This document shows, in pieces, positions 1-5,410 of a stretch of 5,410 nucleotides of DNA; positions within the stretch are counted from its first letter, which is position 1; each line of letters starts with the position of its first letter. The notes under the pieces were generated by a model. It saw nothing but the letters and a program-made list of their open reading frames with translations, searched no databases and was not told where the DNA came from. The translations under genes and the position numbers were made by a program. Source of the stretch: Methanosarcinales archaeon (GTDB taxonomy: Archaea; Halobacteriota; Syntropharchaeia; Alkanophagales; Methanospirareceae); the NCBI GenBank assembly GCA_025464425.1, contig JAODGV010000048.1, positions 1 to 5,410 of the forward strand. The letters run 5' to 3'.

Positions 1-58
1 GCTCTTGAACCCTGCGTGGTAAGAATCTCACTCCTTGCAATGGGGCAACGCCAAAGGA

Positions 59-91
59 GAGCCGTATACGGGAAATCCGTACGTGCGGTTC
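59..91 (+). ncRNA. Group II intron domain V (catalytic hairpin)
   Basis: Domain V binds the catalytic metal ions for splicing. The basal helix pairs 59-66 with 84-91, including the AGC triad at 60-62. The distal helix pairs TACGG (67-71) with CCGTA (77-81). Between them, on the 3' side, is the two-base bulge C82-G83, the hallmark of this domain. The apex reads GAAAT (72-76), a five-base loop, and the domain is 33 nt instead of the usual 34. One more G in the G70-G72 run would restore a G.U-closed GAAA tetraloop. The fold is otherwise canonical, so identification is secure even though the apex is odd. Confidence 0.92.
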
Positions 92-94
92 GAT

Positions 95-131
95 GAGGGG
101 ACGGAGGTCGAAAGACCTCCTCCTACTCTAC
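95..131 (+). ncRNA. Group II intron domain VI with branch-point adenosine and 3' splice site
   Basis: Domain VI supplies the bulged adenosine whose 2'-OH attacks the 5' splice site. The distal stem is a perfect GGAGGTC (103-109) / GACCTCC (114-120) hairpin closed by a GAAA loop (110-113). The basal stem pairs GAG (95-97) with CTC (126-128) and GGGA (98-101) with TCCT (121-124, including one G.U), leaving A125 unpaired and C102 as a small asymmetry. The intron would end TCTAC at 127-131, giving AY at the 3' splice site. The exact junction is inferred from the branch-to-end distance and not proven. Confidence 0.85.
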
Positions 132-148
132 CGTGGGCAGAGCCCACG
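132..148. repeat. Perfect inverted repeat abutting the intron 3' end
   Basis: CGTGGGC (132-138) and GCCCACG (142-148) form a perfect 7-bp stem around an AGA loop, starting at the first base after the predicted intron end. It could be the 3' exon's own hairpin (a recognition element or old terminator stem), or an extra stem of an intron whose true 3' end lies further right, as in the few known group II introns with 3' extensions. No T-run follows it closely on either strand, so it is not a convincing intrinsic terminator alone. Confidence 0.75.
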
Positions 149-165
149 AGCGTTAATCTGTGTCA

Positions 166-203
166 ACAAAAAACAAAAAGGGGATAAAAAAACAAACCCC
201 CCC
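166..203 (-). terminator. T-rich terminator downstream of the surface protein gene
   Basis: Read on the minus strand, starting about 30 bases past the stop codon at 234-236, there is a run of seven G (203-197), a T-rich stretch, CCCC (183-180), then T5 and T6 tracts separated by single G bases (179-168). The G and C runs can pair as a 4-bp stem. Archaeal RNA polymerase terminates at successive oligo-T tracts with or without a stem, and this is the only such cluster past the gene. The assignment rests on composition and position. Confidence 0.6.
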
Positions 204-233
204 TCAAAATTTTGCATTTTGCCCTGTTTGCCC

Positions 234-2285
234 TTACTTCTTCCTCCTCAGTATGAGGTAAGCGACCGCTAACAAGCCTGCAATGGCGAATAGCGCTTCA
301 AATCCTGGTGCTGGTGGCGTGGGCGTTGCTTCTGGCGTTGCAACCGCTGGTGTGGGCGTTGGTGTTGCTACTTCTGGTGGTGTGGGCGTTGGTGTCATCT
401 CAGGTGTTGGTGTTGCCTCCGGCGTCGGTGTCGGTGTCGGAGTTGGCGCTGCTTCTACAATTTCTACTGTCACTGTATCCGTATTGCCATCGCCATCGTC
501 TGCTTCAAGTGTGTATGTTCCAGGAACTGCATCCGAAGTGTCTATTGTCGCATTGAACACACCTTCGTCCGCAGTTGGCCATTCCACTTCAACTATACCC
601 ATAGGCAACTCCGTCGGTCCCGCAAATGTAGAGATGGTTATCGTTGTATCGGGCTCCCTGTTTGTCACTCCACTTATGTTCAGTGGCTCTCCTACCGCTA
701 CCGAAGCTACCGGGTTCAACCTGACATAAGGAGACTCAACCTTGAACGTAAATGCTACAAGTAGATCATCACTTCCCACTGCATCAACCGTGTCATCTCT
801 GATTATTGCTACGATCTGATCTCGATCCTTACCTCCAAACCCGTTACCCTCGTAAGCCTCTTTTAGCTCACCAGCTCCTATACCAGCCTTACCTGCAGGT
901 CTTGCGTAATCGCCATCACGTCCTGGGTGGAGAACCAGTACTGTCCACACGCCGGTGTCCACCCCATCCTCCATTGTTATATCTTCGCTGAATTCATCGT
1001 CGCTTACTGATGACGATGTTATTAAAAGTCCTTCCGTAATATCATCAACTTCATCACTCGCAGTCCCTTTGGGTCCTATAAGGATTATATCAACATAATC
1101 CACGCCAGTTGCTGTTCCTTCTATTGTATAATCGTCATCCTCTGCAACTACATTCCTCGGCTGTTCAGCATCAAGTCCTGGTTTTATCAGCTTCACTGAT
1201 ATAAATCCATCTTCGTCTTTGTAATCCTCAATATCTTTTATGGAGAAAGGATAGTCATCACTTCCTATAGGATAATCAACGTCTATAAACGCCTTTATCT
1301 TTACTGTGCCAGGCATTTCGCTCCCGGTATCCCATTCGACCTCGAACTCGCCGTCTGTTACCGTTACATCATTGAACTTGCTTTCTTTAATCTCGTCATC
1401 AATCGCAATATCCACACTCTCGCCCGCTGCTACTGACCCCCTTATCTTTAATTTCTCACCGATTATCACCTTGGATGGTACATCAAACGTAACTTTTGCT
1501 TTACTTACGTCTATCGTTATCTCATCCTCTTTCTTCTCACCGGCAATCGTAGCATTAACCTCAAACTTGAATGACTTGTCCTCAGTGAAGCTTGCAACAA
1601 ACTTGAACTCACCGTTTTCGTCTGTTTCACCTGTGAAGTAAACCTCTTTTCCTGTGCAATTCTTGTTTTTCACATCACCCATGTCCTCGAGATCCGGATC
1701 GATTTCCACATATTCGTCGTTAGTTGTATTAAAGTAGAATATTGTATATGGCGGCGCCCTAACTGTGAACAGCACATCTTCAAACTCGATTGGCTCTGTC
1801 GTCTCTGCTTCTATTTTTATCTCTTCTTTAAATATCTTCAGTGACTCTTTCGTCGAAGATTCTATCTCTAACCCGCACGCATGCTCTTTTACCGTCTTTA
1901 GCCATATCTTATATTCTCCACTCTTAACGAAACCTGATGTATCTATCTTCATGGTCGAGAGATTCCCTATTTCCTCTGTGGAATACGTTTTCTTATAGCC
2001 ATCGGGGTCCTCCACCTTGATATCCACTACATAATCCATTGGCAGGTTTGTATCCACATAAATTGTCACATTTGTCCCTCTCGTCACAGAACTGACTTTT
2101 TTGTCCCTGTTTTCATCCCTGATCTCTATTCCCAATGAGGGCGTCTGGAAGTATACGTATGATGTGCTTTCAGTTGTTTCTCCACCCTTAACATATGTCA
2201 TCCTATATTGACCCTCTTTTGCAACTGCACTTGTTATATCCCTTCTGCAATATCCATTGTTAGCATCTTCTACTACCCTGGGCAC
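234..2285 (-). CDS. S-layer-like surface glycoprotein, main body with PGF-CTERM anchor (frameshifted from its signal peptide)
   Basis: A 683-residue piece of an exported archaeal envelope protein, probably an S-layer or S-layer-related glycoprotein. Residues 1-255 continue an N-terminal beta-rich module; 257-340 and about 515-612 look like Ig-like beta-sandwich repeats, each ending in a PGT-containing strand; 358-512 form an acidic module. Residues 614-659 are a Pro-Thr-rich stalk, followed by PGF (660-662), a hydrophobic helix and terminal RRKK. This is the PGF-CTERM signal, which archaeosortase A is known to process before lipid anchoring. Seven N-glycosylation sequons are visible (N72, N108, N186, N209, N244, N536, N578), and Asp and Glu are abundant. 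The apparent GTG start at 2285 is not credible as the native start: it would make a protein with no signal peptide, and the same frame extends upstream to a TAA at 2301-2303, adding a strand-like stretch ending SYVTVP. The 84-codon ORF at 2273-2527 supplies the missing N-terminus. The domain architecture resembles the DUF3821/S-layer proteins of Methanomicrobia; that family name is from memory. Confidence 0.9.
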   Translation of the reverse strand: MPRVVEDANNGYCRRDITSAVAKEGQYRMTYVKGGETTESTSYVYFQTPSLGIEIRDENRDKKVSSVTRGTNVTIYVDTNLPMDYVVDIKVEDPDGYKKTYSTEEIGNLSTMKIDTSGFVKSGEYKIWLKTVKEHACGLEIESSTKESLKIFKEEIKIEAETTEPIEFEDVLFTVRAPPYTIFYFNTTNDEYVEIDPDLEDMGDVKNKNCTGKEVYFTGETDENGEFKFVASFTEDKSFKFEVNATIAGEKKEDEITIDVSKAKVTFDVPSKVIIGEKLKIRGSVAAGESVDIAIDDEIKESKFNDVTVTDGEFEVEWDTGSEMPGTVKIKAFIDVDYPIGSDDYPFSIKDIEDYKDEDGFISVKLIKPGLDAEQPRNVVAEDDDYTIEGTATGVDYVDIILIGPKGTASDEVDDITEGLLITSSSVSDDEFSEDITMEDGVDTGVWTVLVLHPGRDGDYARPAGKAGIGAGELKEAYEGNGFGGKDRDQIVAIIRDDTVDAVGSDDLLVAFTFKVESPYVRLNPVASVAVGEPLNISGVTNREPDTTITISTFAGPTELPMGIVEVEWPTADEGVFNATIDTSDAVPGTYTLEADDGDGNTDTVTVEIVEAAPTPTPTPTPEATPTPEMTPTPTPPEVATPTPTPAVATPEATPTPPAPGFEALFAIAGLLAVAYLILRRKK
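309..446 (-). repeat. Low-complexity Pro-Thr stalk repeat
   Basis: This segment encodes residues 614-659 of the surface protein: mostly Pro-Thr dipeptides with Glu-Ala, Glu-Met, Glu-Val and Ala-Val interruptions. On the + strand it appears as GGTGTTGGTGTC-like degenerate 6-bp units. Such stalks hold the globular domains away from the membrane and are often O-glycosylated in archaeal S-layer proteins; O-glycosylation here is inferred. The repeat could vary in length between strains and is a hard stretch for assembly. Confidence 0.85.
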
Positions 2286-2303
2286 TGTAACGTATGACCT
2301 TTA
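2273..2303 (-). other. Frameshift site within the surface protein gene
   Basis: The upstream frame is open until TAG at 2273-2275, and the downstream frame is open after TAA at 2301-2303, so the frame change must lie between them. Re-reading one base just after GGT (2299-2297) joins KG to SYVTVPRVV, a plausible beta-strand continuation. This equals loss of one T (GGTTCA to GGTCA) or one G (GGGTCA to GGTCA). No canonical A-rich slippery heptamer is present in the overlap; the nearest, CCCAGGG at 2276-2282, does not fit the X XXY YYZ rule well. Sequencing error or a natural mutation is favoured over programmed recoding. Confidence 0.8.
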
Positions 2304-2527
2304 TTTGGATCCTCAGTTTTATAGAAACTCACACTGTCCCTCGCAGTCGTGTTTAGCTGTGTGATATTCAATGTTTCACCGATAAACACAGTGCCTGTAT
2401 AATTATTAGCAGAACTAAGCACTTTCTCTGAAGGTGCAGCCACACTAACCATCGGCACCACCGCTATCAGTGCTGCTCCTATGACCACAGCCACTGCAAT
2501 GGTTATCGCTTTACCTTTTGCATCCAT
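2273..2527 (-). CDS. N-terminal piece of the S-layer-like glycoprotein (signal peptide), frameshifted
   Basis: An 84-codon ORF starting at ATG (2527-2525), with AAAGG six bases upstream. Residues 1-6 are charged (MDAKGK), residues 7-29 form a hydrophobic helix, and a signal-peptidase-like site lies near VSVAA (about 28-32). After that comes a short extracellular segment with TVFIGETLNI, a pattern I associate with the start of methanogen S-layer-type domains, and three sequons (N42, N54, N59). The last seven residues, HTLQCPG, are probably out of frame: the ORF stops at 2273-2275 and overlaps the 683-codon body by 13 bases. Together the pieces would give one protein of about 765 residues. Alone, this fragment would be secreted and useless. 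It is best treated as the 5' part of the same gene, interrupted by a one-base loss. Confidence 0.85.
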   Translation of the reverse strand: MDAKGKAITIAVAVVIGAALIAVVPMVSVAAPSEKVLSSANNYTGTVFIGETLNITQLNTTARDSVSFYKTEDPNKGHTLQCPG

Positions 2528-2533
2528 TTCTGT

Positions 2534-2548
2534 CCTTTCTCATCTCCC
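2534..2548 (-). promoter_or_regulatory. Ribosome binding site of the surface protein gene
   Basis: On the minus strand GAAAGG (2539-2534) lies six bases before the ATG at 2527. GGGAGATGAG (2548-2539), a closer match to the archaeal anti-SD complement GGAGGTGATC, overlaps just upstream but is farther away (11-12 bases) than is typical. Together they support the ATG at 2527 and argue against leaderless translation. Confidence 0.6.
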
Positions 2549-2572
2549 AACACCTTTAAGTAGAAAGAGTGA

Positions 2573-2589
2573 GTATACAAGCTTTTCAG
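2573..2589 (-). promoter_or_regulatory. Candidate proximal promoter (BRE/TATA) for the surface protein gene
   Basis: On the minus strand CTGAAAAGC (2589-2581), a purine-rich BRE-like stretch, is followed by TTGTATAC (2580-2573), a TATA-like box. Initiation about 25 bases downstream would fall near 2548, giving a leader of about 20 bases that just includes the ribosome binding site. The spacing is good but the TATA match to TTTATATA is imperfect. The alternative is the stronger box at 2666-2680. Confidence 0.4.
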
Positions 2590-2637
2590 TTCATGCACTT
2601 ATTATCAGACCATTGCCTCTTGCTTCCACCCTCACTT

Positions 2638-2736
2638 TCACTCCACTATTACTTTCATAAAGGTTCTTTTTATAATTTGGTGTAATAGTAAACACCGATG
2701 CCGCCTTTTCTCAATATACGAACCGGGAGGACGCAC
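2638..2736 (-). CDS. Possible 32-codon small ORF coupled to the helicase stop (doubtful)
   Basis: On the minus strand the helicase ends in GGAGGTGA (2752-2745), where the last three bases are its stop codon and the whole is a full anti-SD complement. Eight bases later a GTG at 2736 opens a 32-codon frame ending in TGA at 2638-2640. The product is basic in the middle (EKRRHR) and ends MKVIVE. Reading one extra base after GAG would continue into VKVRVEARGNGLIISA, a strand-like sequence with a stop at 2591-2593. No family is recognised. The SD and its spacing are the only positive evidence. The GGAGG could instead be chance, since it encodes the helicase's last Arg codons. Confidence 0.22.
   Translation of the reverse strand: MRPPGSYIEKRRHRCLLLHQIIKRTFMKVIVE
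2666..2680 (-). promoter_or_regulatory. Candidate distal promoter (BRE/TATA) with long leader
   Basis: On the minus strand CCAAA (2680-2676) directly precedes TTATAAAAA (2675-2667), a better archaeal BRE plus TATA match than the proximal candidate. Initiation would fall near 2645, giving the surface protein gene a 5' leader of roughly 115-120 bases. An inverted repeat (2679-2696) touches its BRE. Either or both promoters may be used. Confidence 0.45.
2679..2696. repeat. Small inverted repeat next to the distal promoter
   Basis: GGTGT (2679-2683) and ACACC (2692-2696) are perfect 5-base arms around an 8-base AT-rich centre. The right edge of the candidate BRE (2676-2680) overlaps the left arm by two bases. 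It could be a dimeric regulator's operator or a weak stem at the end of the helicase transcript. A 5-base arm occurs often by chance, so support is modest. Confidence 0.35.
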
Positions 2737-2744
2737 GGTAGCCC

Positions 2745-5410
2745 TCACCTCCGGTAGAACTTACGTTTCAGCAGCTCCTTCTCCTCCGCCAGTATGAGCT
2801 CCACGAGCCGATCATTATCCTCCACCTCGTGCTTCAATATCGTTTCGGCATCACCTATTTTTAACCCTCTGCCAGCAAGTGCGAGCAGTGCAGCTCTACC
2901 ATAACGAGCGAACAATTCAGCCGAGCGCTTAGCTTCCTCAACCACACCCTTCTTCTGCCTCAGCATCCGCCTGACATCCTCCTCCGGTTCTTTCAAAGCG
3001 CCTATTCGGGTAGAACCGCATTCAGGGCATACAAAACCTTCACTGACTTCATTTACACGTTTAGTCTCTACATATCTGAGACAATCAGTACATACGAATG
3101 TCAGGTTCTCAGCCAGTAACCTCGCCCGCACGTATCTTATGATCGCCTGATGCATATCATACGGCGGAATTAAGTCATAACCATGCCTTATCGACCTGGC
3201 TGCGCTCGCTATCGGACTGCACTCCCGATTCTTTATGAGTGCTATGCCCATATCACCCGCCTCCAGCAGTTTTAACAACTCTATTGTCTGTTCTATATCC
3301 ACATCCTTCTCTTTTGATTCCTTGAGCGCCTCTTCAATCACTGCCGAGCCTTCAAAACTCATTATCAGGCGCTCTATGTCCGTATCAGCCAGCGAAGCAT
3401 CCTTTGATATAGCGCCAAACCGCCTCGCTACATGGATAAACCGTCTCTTGAATAGCCTGCTCCTTCGTAACGCACGTAAAGCCAGCTTTTCTATATCCGC
3501 CGCTGTGGATGCGCACAACTCACGAAAAAGTGCTTCAACTTCTTCTAACTCAATTTCGCTCATCAGTAATATCTGATACGGATCGTGCTGCACGCTGACC
3601 GGTGCACCTGTCCTGTCCGATATGATAGTTGCGAGAAGCATACCCAGCGCCCGGTTCACACGCAGTCCAGAAGCACAGCATATGATTACATACTCATTAC
3701 ACCGTTCGATTGTGATTACCCTATCCGCAGGCACAGGATAGCCCTCCTCAACCTGCCGTGATACTTCGTTCAGTGCCCTGTGCGCATCATCATCGCTTAT
3801 ATATGGATACTTCTCGGTCAATTCCTTCACCATCGCCCCGATATCGCCACCGCACTCAAGTCCATCTGCAACTGCACCTCTTATAGCACCAACCTCGTTC
3901 GCAACCTCATAAGGAACAGGAATCTCCTCACCCACCCAGCTCGGTATCGCACCAGTCGGATCTTCATCTGCACTCACATATATCCTGTCACCATACAGAT
4001 ACAGTATCTTCCACACGCGACCACTCTCAATGAACTTATTACCGGGGGTGGCGTATTCAGCCACAAACGCCTCGTCCAGAATACCCACAGGATTGCCACT
4101 CTCTTCCTCAACGACGAGGAAATGCTTCTCCTCCGGTATCATCGAGAGGTGCTCGAAGTAATACGCATATAGCGGCTTGATACGCTTCGGGCGCAGGAAT
4201 ACCCTGTCTGATGCGGAATACCATACAAGCCCTGGAATACGAGAATGCATGTACTCCAGTACAGAAACCAGCTCCTCTTCCTTTAGATCCCTGTATGGAT
4301 ATGCCCTTCTTATCAGGCTCAGAGCTTCGTCAAAGCCCCATCTCCGCTTCAGCATCAGCATACCTGCTATCTGATGCGCCAGGACATCAAGCGGCTTATG
4401 CGGTATATCCGCAGGCTCAAGCTCGTCCGAGTGCGCTCTACGGCATATCACCAGTGCCTCGAGTGCGTCACTGGAATCCTGAACGATTATTGCACCGGAT
4501 GCAACACCACCTATCCTATGTCCACTCCGCCCTATACGCTGCAGCAGCCGCGTCACCTGCCGTGGTGAGTTATACTGGATGACAAAATCCAGCCGTCCGA
4601 TATCTATGCCAAGTTCCAGTGAGCTCGTACAGATTATACCACGCAGCTTCCCGGCTTTGATACCATGTTCAACATTGATACGGGCAGGTTTGGAGAGCGA
4701 GCCATGATGCACACCCACAGCGAAATTGAGGTCCCACACACGGAACCTGCTACCGAGTATCTCCGCCAGTGAGCGCGTATTGGTGAAGATCAATGTGGAT
4801 CTGTGCTTCTCTGTCAGATCACGTATCACACGTAATCGAGCAGCAACTTCAGGATACGTATAGAGCTCCGTAGCAAGCCTGTAATCATCAGTTTCCGCTG
4901 CTGGATAATACACTTCAACCTGCATGGACCTCGATACCGCTATATTAACGATCTCACAATCGCGATCTGAGCCAGCGAGGAATTTCGCAACACGCTCCGG
5001 CGAGCCTATCGTAGCAGAAAGCCCGATGAGCTGGAAATCACCTCCTTTTATGTGCCTCAGCCGTTCCAGAGCAAGTGCCAGCTGCGAGCCACGCTTATCG
5101 CATGCCAGTTCATGCACCTCATCCACAATCACCCACCTGAGGGAAGTGAGATGCTTACGCATTATTCTCCCTGTGAGCAGTGCCTGTAACGTCTCCGGTG
5201 TGGTGATAAGTATGTCTGGTGGCATCATAGCCTGTGCTTCCCGTTCCTTTGGCGTGGTATCACCATGCCGCACACCGAGCCGCAGGTCAAGACGTTTACA
5301 CCACCACTGCAATCGCTGTAGCATATCCCTGTTCAGAGCACGCAATGGCGTTATGTATAGCGCTTTTATACCTGACGACGGTGGTGACCTATCCCTATCC
5401 CTATCCCTAT
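2745..5410 (-). CDS. lhr: Archaeal Lhr-family superfamily 2 helicase (5'-truncated by the window edge)
   Basis: A large ATP-dependent 3'-5' helicase of the Lhr family, acting on DNA or RNA in repair, recombination restart or RNA metabolism. The frame stays open to the window edge, so the TTG at 5343-5345 is not the start; 21 further codons precede it, reading GIKALYITP into LRALNRD (motif Ia). Numbering from that TTG: motif Ib TTPE 48-51, motif II DEVH 75-78, motif III SAT 110-112, motif IV IFTNTRS 186-192, motif V TSSLELGIDIG 240-250, motif VI QRIGRSGHR 269-277. After the RecA domains come a winged-helix-like region (about 300-400) and the Lhr core with IPSWVGEE (467-474). A CxxC pair at C752/C755 and another at C773/C776 form a probable zinc ribbon near the C-terminus. 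The Q motif and Walker A are missing only because they lie outside the window. Visible length is 887 residues, so the intact protein probably exceeds 930. The aLhr1 or aLhr2 subgroup is not resolved. Confidence 0.95.
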   Translation of the reverse strand, partial: RDRDRDRSPPSSGIKALYITPLRALNRDMLQRLQWWCKRLDLRLGVRHGDTTPKEREAQAMMPPDILITTPETLQALLTGRIMRKHLTSLRWVIVDEVHELACDKRGSQLALALERLRHIKGGDFQLIGLSATIGSPERVAKFLAGSDRDCEIVNIAVSRSMQVEVYYPAAETDDYRLATELYTYPEVAARLRVIRDLTEKHRSTLIFTNTRSLAEILGSRFRVWDLNFAVGVHHGSLSKPARINVEHGIKAGKLRGIICTSSLELGIDIGRLDFVIQYNSPRQVTRLLQRIGRSGHRIGGVASGAIIVQDSSDALEALVICRRAHSDELEPADIPHKPLDVLAHQIAGMLMLKRRWGFDEALSLIRRAYPYRDLKEEELVSVLEYMHSRIPGLVWYSASDRVFLRPKRIKPLYAYYFEHLSMIPEEKHFLVVEEESGNPVGILDEAFVAEYATPGNKFIESGRVWKILYLYGDRIYVSADEDPTGAIPSWVGEEIPVPYEVANEVGAIRGAVADGLECGGDIGAMVKELTEKYPYISDDDAHRALNEVSRQVEEGYPVPADRVITIERCNEYVIICCASGLRVNRALGMLLATIISDRTGAPVSVQHDPYQILLMSEIELEEVEALFRELCASTAADIEKLALRALRRSRLFKRRFIHVARRFGAISKDASLADTDIERLIMSFEGSAVIEEALKESKEKDVDIEQTIELLKLLEAGDMGIALIKNRECSPIASAARSIRHGYDLIPPYDMHQAIIRYVRARLLAENLTFVCTDCLRYVETKRVNEVSEGFVCPECGSTRIGALKEPEEDVRRMLRQKKGVVEEAKRSAELFARYGRAALLALAGRGLKIGDAETILKHEVEDNDRLVELILAEEKELLKRKFYRR
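5388..5410. repeat. CCCTAT hexanucleotide tandem repeat at the window edge, in the helicase frame
   Basis: Three full CCCTAT units plus a partial CCTAT run to the last base. On the minus strand they encode alternating Arg-Asp (RDRDRDR) between the unseen Walker A and motif Ia, a surface-loop position in RecA domain 1. A 6-base unit can expand or contract without shifting the frame. Total copy number is unknown because the repeat continues past the edge. Confidence 0.85.

Larger units (their letters stand above)
1..131 (+). mobile_element. Group II intron, 3' end (domain IV remnant, domains V and VI)
   Basis: This is the 3' portion of a self-splicing, retrotransposing group II intron; domains I-III and any intron-encoded reverse transcriptase lie to the left of the window. 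Seen directly: a domain V hairpin at 59-91, a 3-nt linker GAT (92-94), a domain VI helix at 95-128 with an unpaired A at 125, and a terminal AC at 130-131 matching the usual 3' AY. A125 is the seventh base from that end, the expected branch-point distance. Upstream, CTCCTT (31-36) can pair with AAGGAG (54-59), possibly part of the domain IV or domain III stem. No reverse transcriptase motif is visible; a frame with stop TAA at 20-22 could be the end of one, but this cannot be confirmed. Group II introns are known in methanogenic archaea such as Methanosarcina. The structural class cannot be assigned from this fragment. Confidence 0.9.

Noticed and set aside
1..96. Open frame across the intron end, stopping with TGA at 94-96
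   Set aside because: It runs straight through the domain V ribozyme core and has no recognisable protein similarity, so it is probably open by chance.
205..214. Palindrome CAAAATTTTG downstream of the surface gene
   Set aside because: A 10-base AT-rich palindrome in an AT-rich intergenic stretch is expected by chance, and nothing nearby suggests a binding site.
300..446. Tandem GGTGTTGG-like units considered as a CRISPR or VNTR locus
   Set aside because: Units are about 6 bp, degenerate and lack spacers; they are fully explained as codons of the Pro-Thr stalk.
283..729. Gly-Val-rich open frame on the + strand (148 codons)
   Set aside because: It is the antisense shadow of the Pro-Thr stalk and adjoining C-terminal domain of the surface protein; its GVGVG composition follows from the reverse complement of Pro-Thr codons.
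2285..2285. GTG at 2285 as an independent start for the surface protein body
   Set aside because: AGG 12 bases upstream is a poor ribosome binding site, and the product would lack a signal peptide while keeping an export-dependent anchor.
3235..4582. Several + strand open frames opposite the helicase (65-130 codons)
   Set aside because: They lie antisense to strongly conserved helicase sequence, lack ribosome binding sites and show no recognisable domains.
5343..5345. TTG as the start codon of the helicase
   Set aside because: The frame continues upstream with conserved helicase sequence (IKALYITP leading into motif Ia), so the gene starts outside the window.
5388..5410. Telomere-like repeat at a chromosome end
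   Set aside because: CCCTAT is not a known telomere unit, it stays in the helicase frame, and archaeal chromosomes are circular; its position at the edge reflects where the window was cut or where assembly stopped.

Overview
The window looks archaeal, most likely a euryarchaeon of the methanogen/ANME kind (Methanomicrobia-like). The reasons are a secreted acidic glycoprotein ending in a Pro-Thr stalk and a PGF-CTERM sorting signal, a large archaeal-type Lhr helicase with a C-terminal zinc ribbon, BRE/TATA-like promoters rather than -35/-10 boxes, and oligo-T termination signals. Genus cannot be read from the sequence.

Layout, left to right. Positions 1-131 (+ strand) are the 3' end of a group II intron: domain V at 59-91 with its catalytic triad and CG bulge, and domain VI at 95-128 with a bulged branch-point A125, ending in AC at 130-131. 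A perfect 7-bp hairpin (132-148) follows at once. Positions 166-203 hold the T-rich terminator of the next gene, read on the minus strand. Positions 234-2527 (minus) are one S-layer-like surface protein gene split by a frameshift near 2295-2300: an 84-codon 5' piece carries the signal peptide, and a 683-codon piece carries the Ig-like body, Pro-Thr stalk and membrane anchor. The 217-bp gap 2528-2744 holds its ribosome binding site, two candidate promoters, an inverted repeat and a doubtful 32-codon ORF. Positions 2745-5410 (minus) are an Lhr helicase gene that runs off the right edge, so the Walker A region lies outside. A CCCTAT hexamer repeat sits at that edge, inside the helicase frame.

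The two proteins have no evident functional link: one is a cell-envelope structural protein, the other a nucleic-acid helicase for repair or RNA metabolism. They share a strand, but the surface protein gene probably has its own promoter. The intron points toward the surface gene's 3' end and lies just beyond its terminator.

The most useful second-look observation is that three anomalies (a 33-nt domain V with a five-base loop, the split surface gene, and an interrupted small ORF) are each repaired by adding back one base to a short homopolymer. This suggests sequencing error, although real mutation or recoding is not excluded. I saw no clearly new defence system or other undescribed multi-gene system here.
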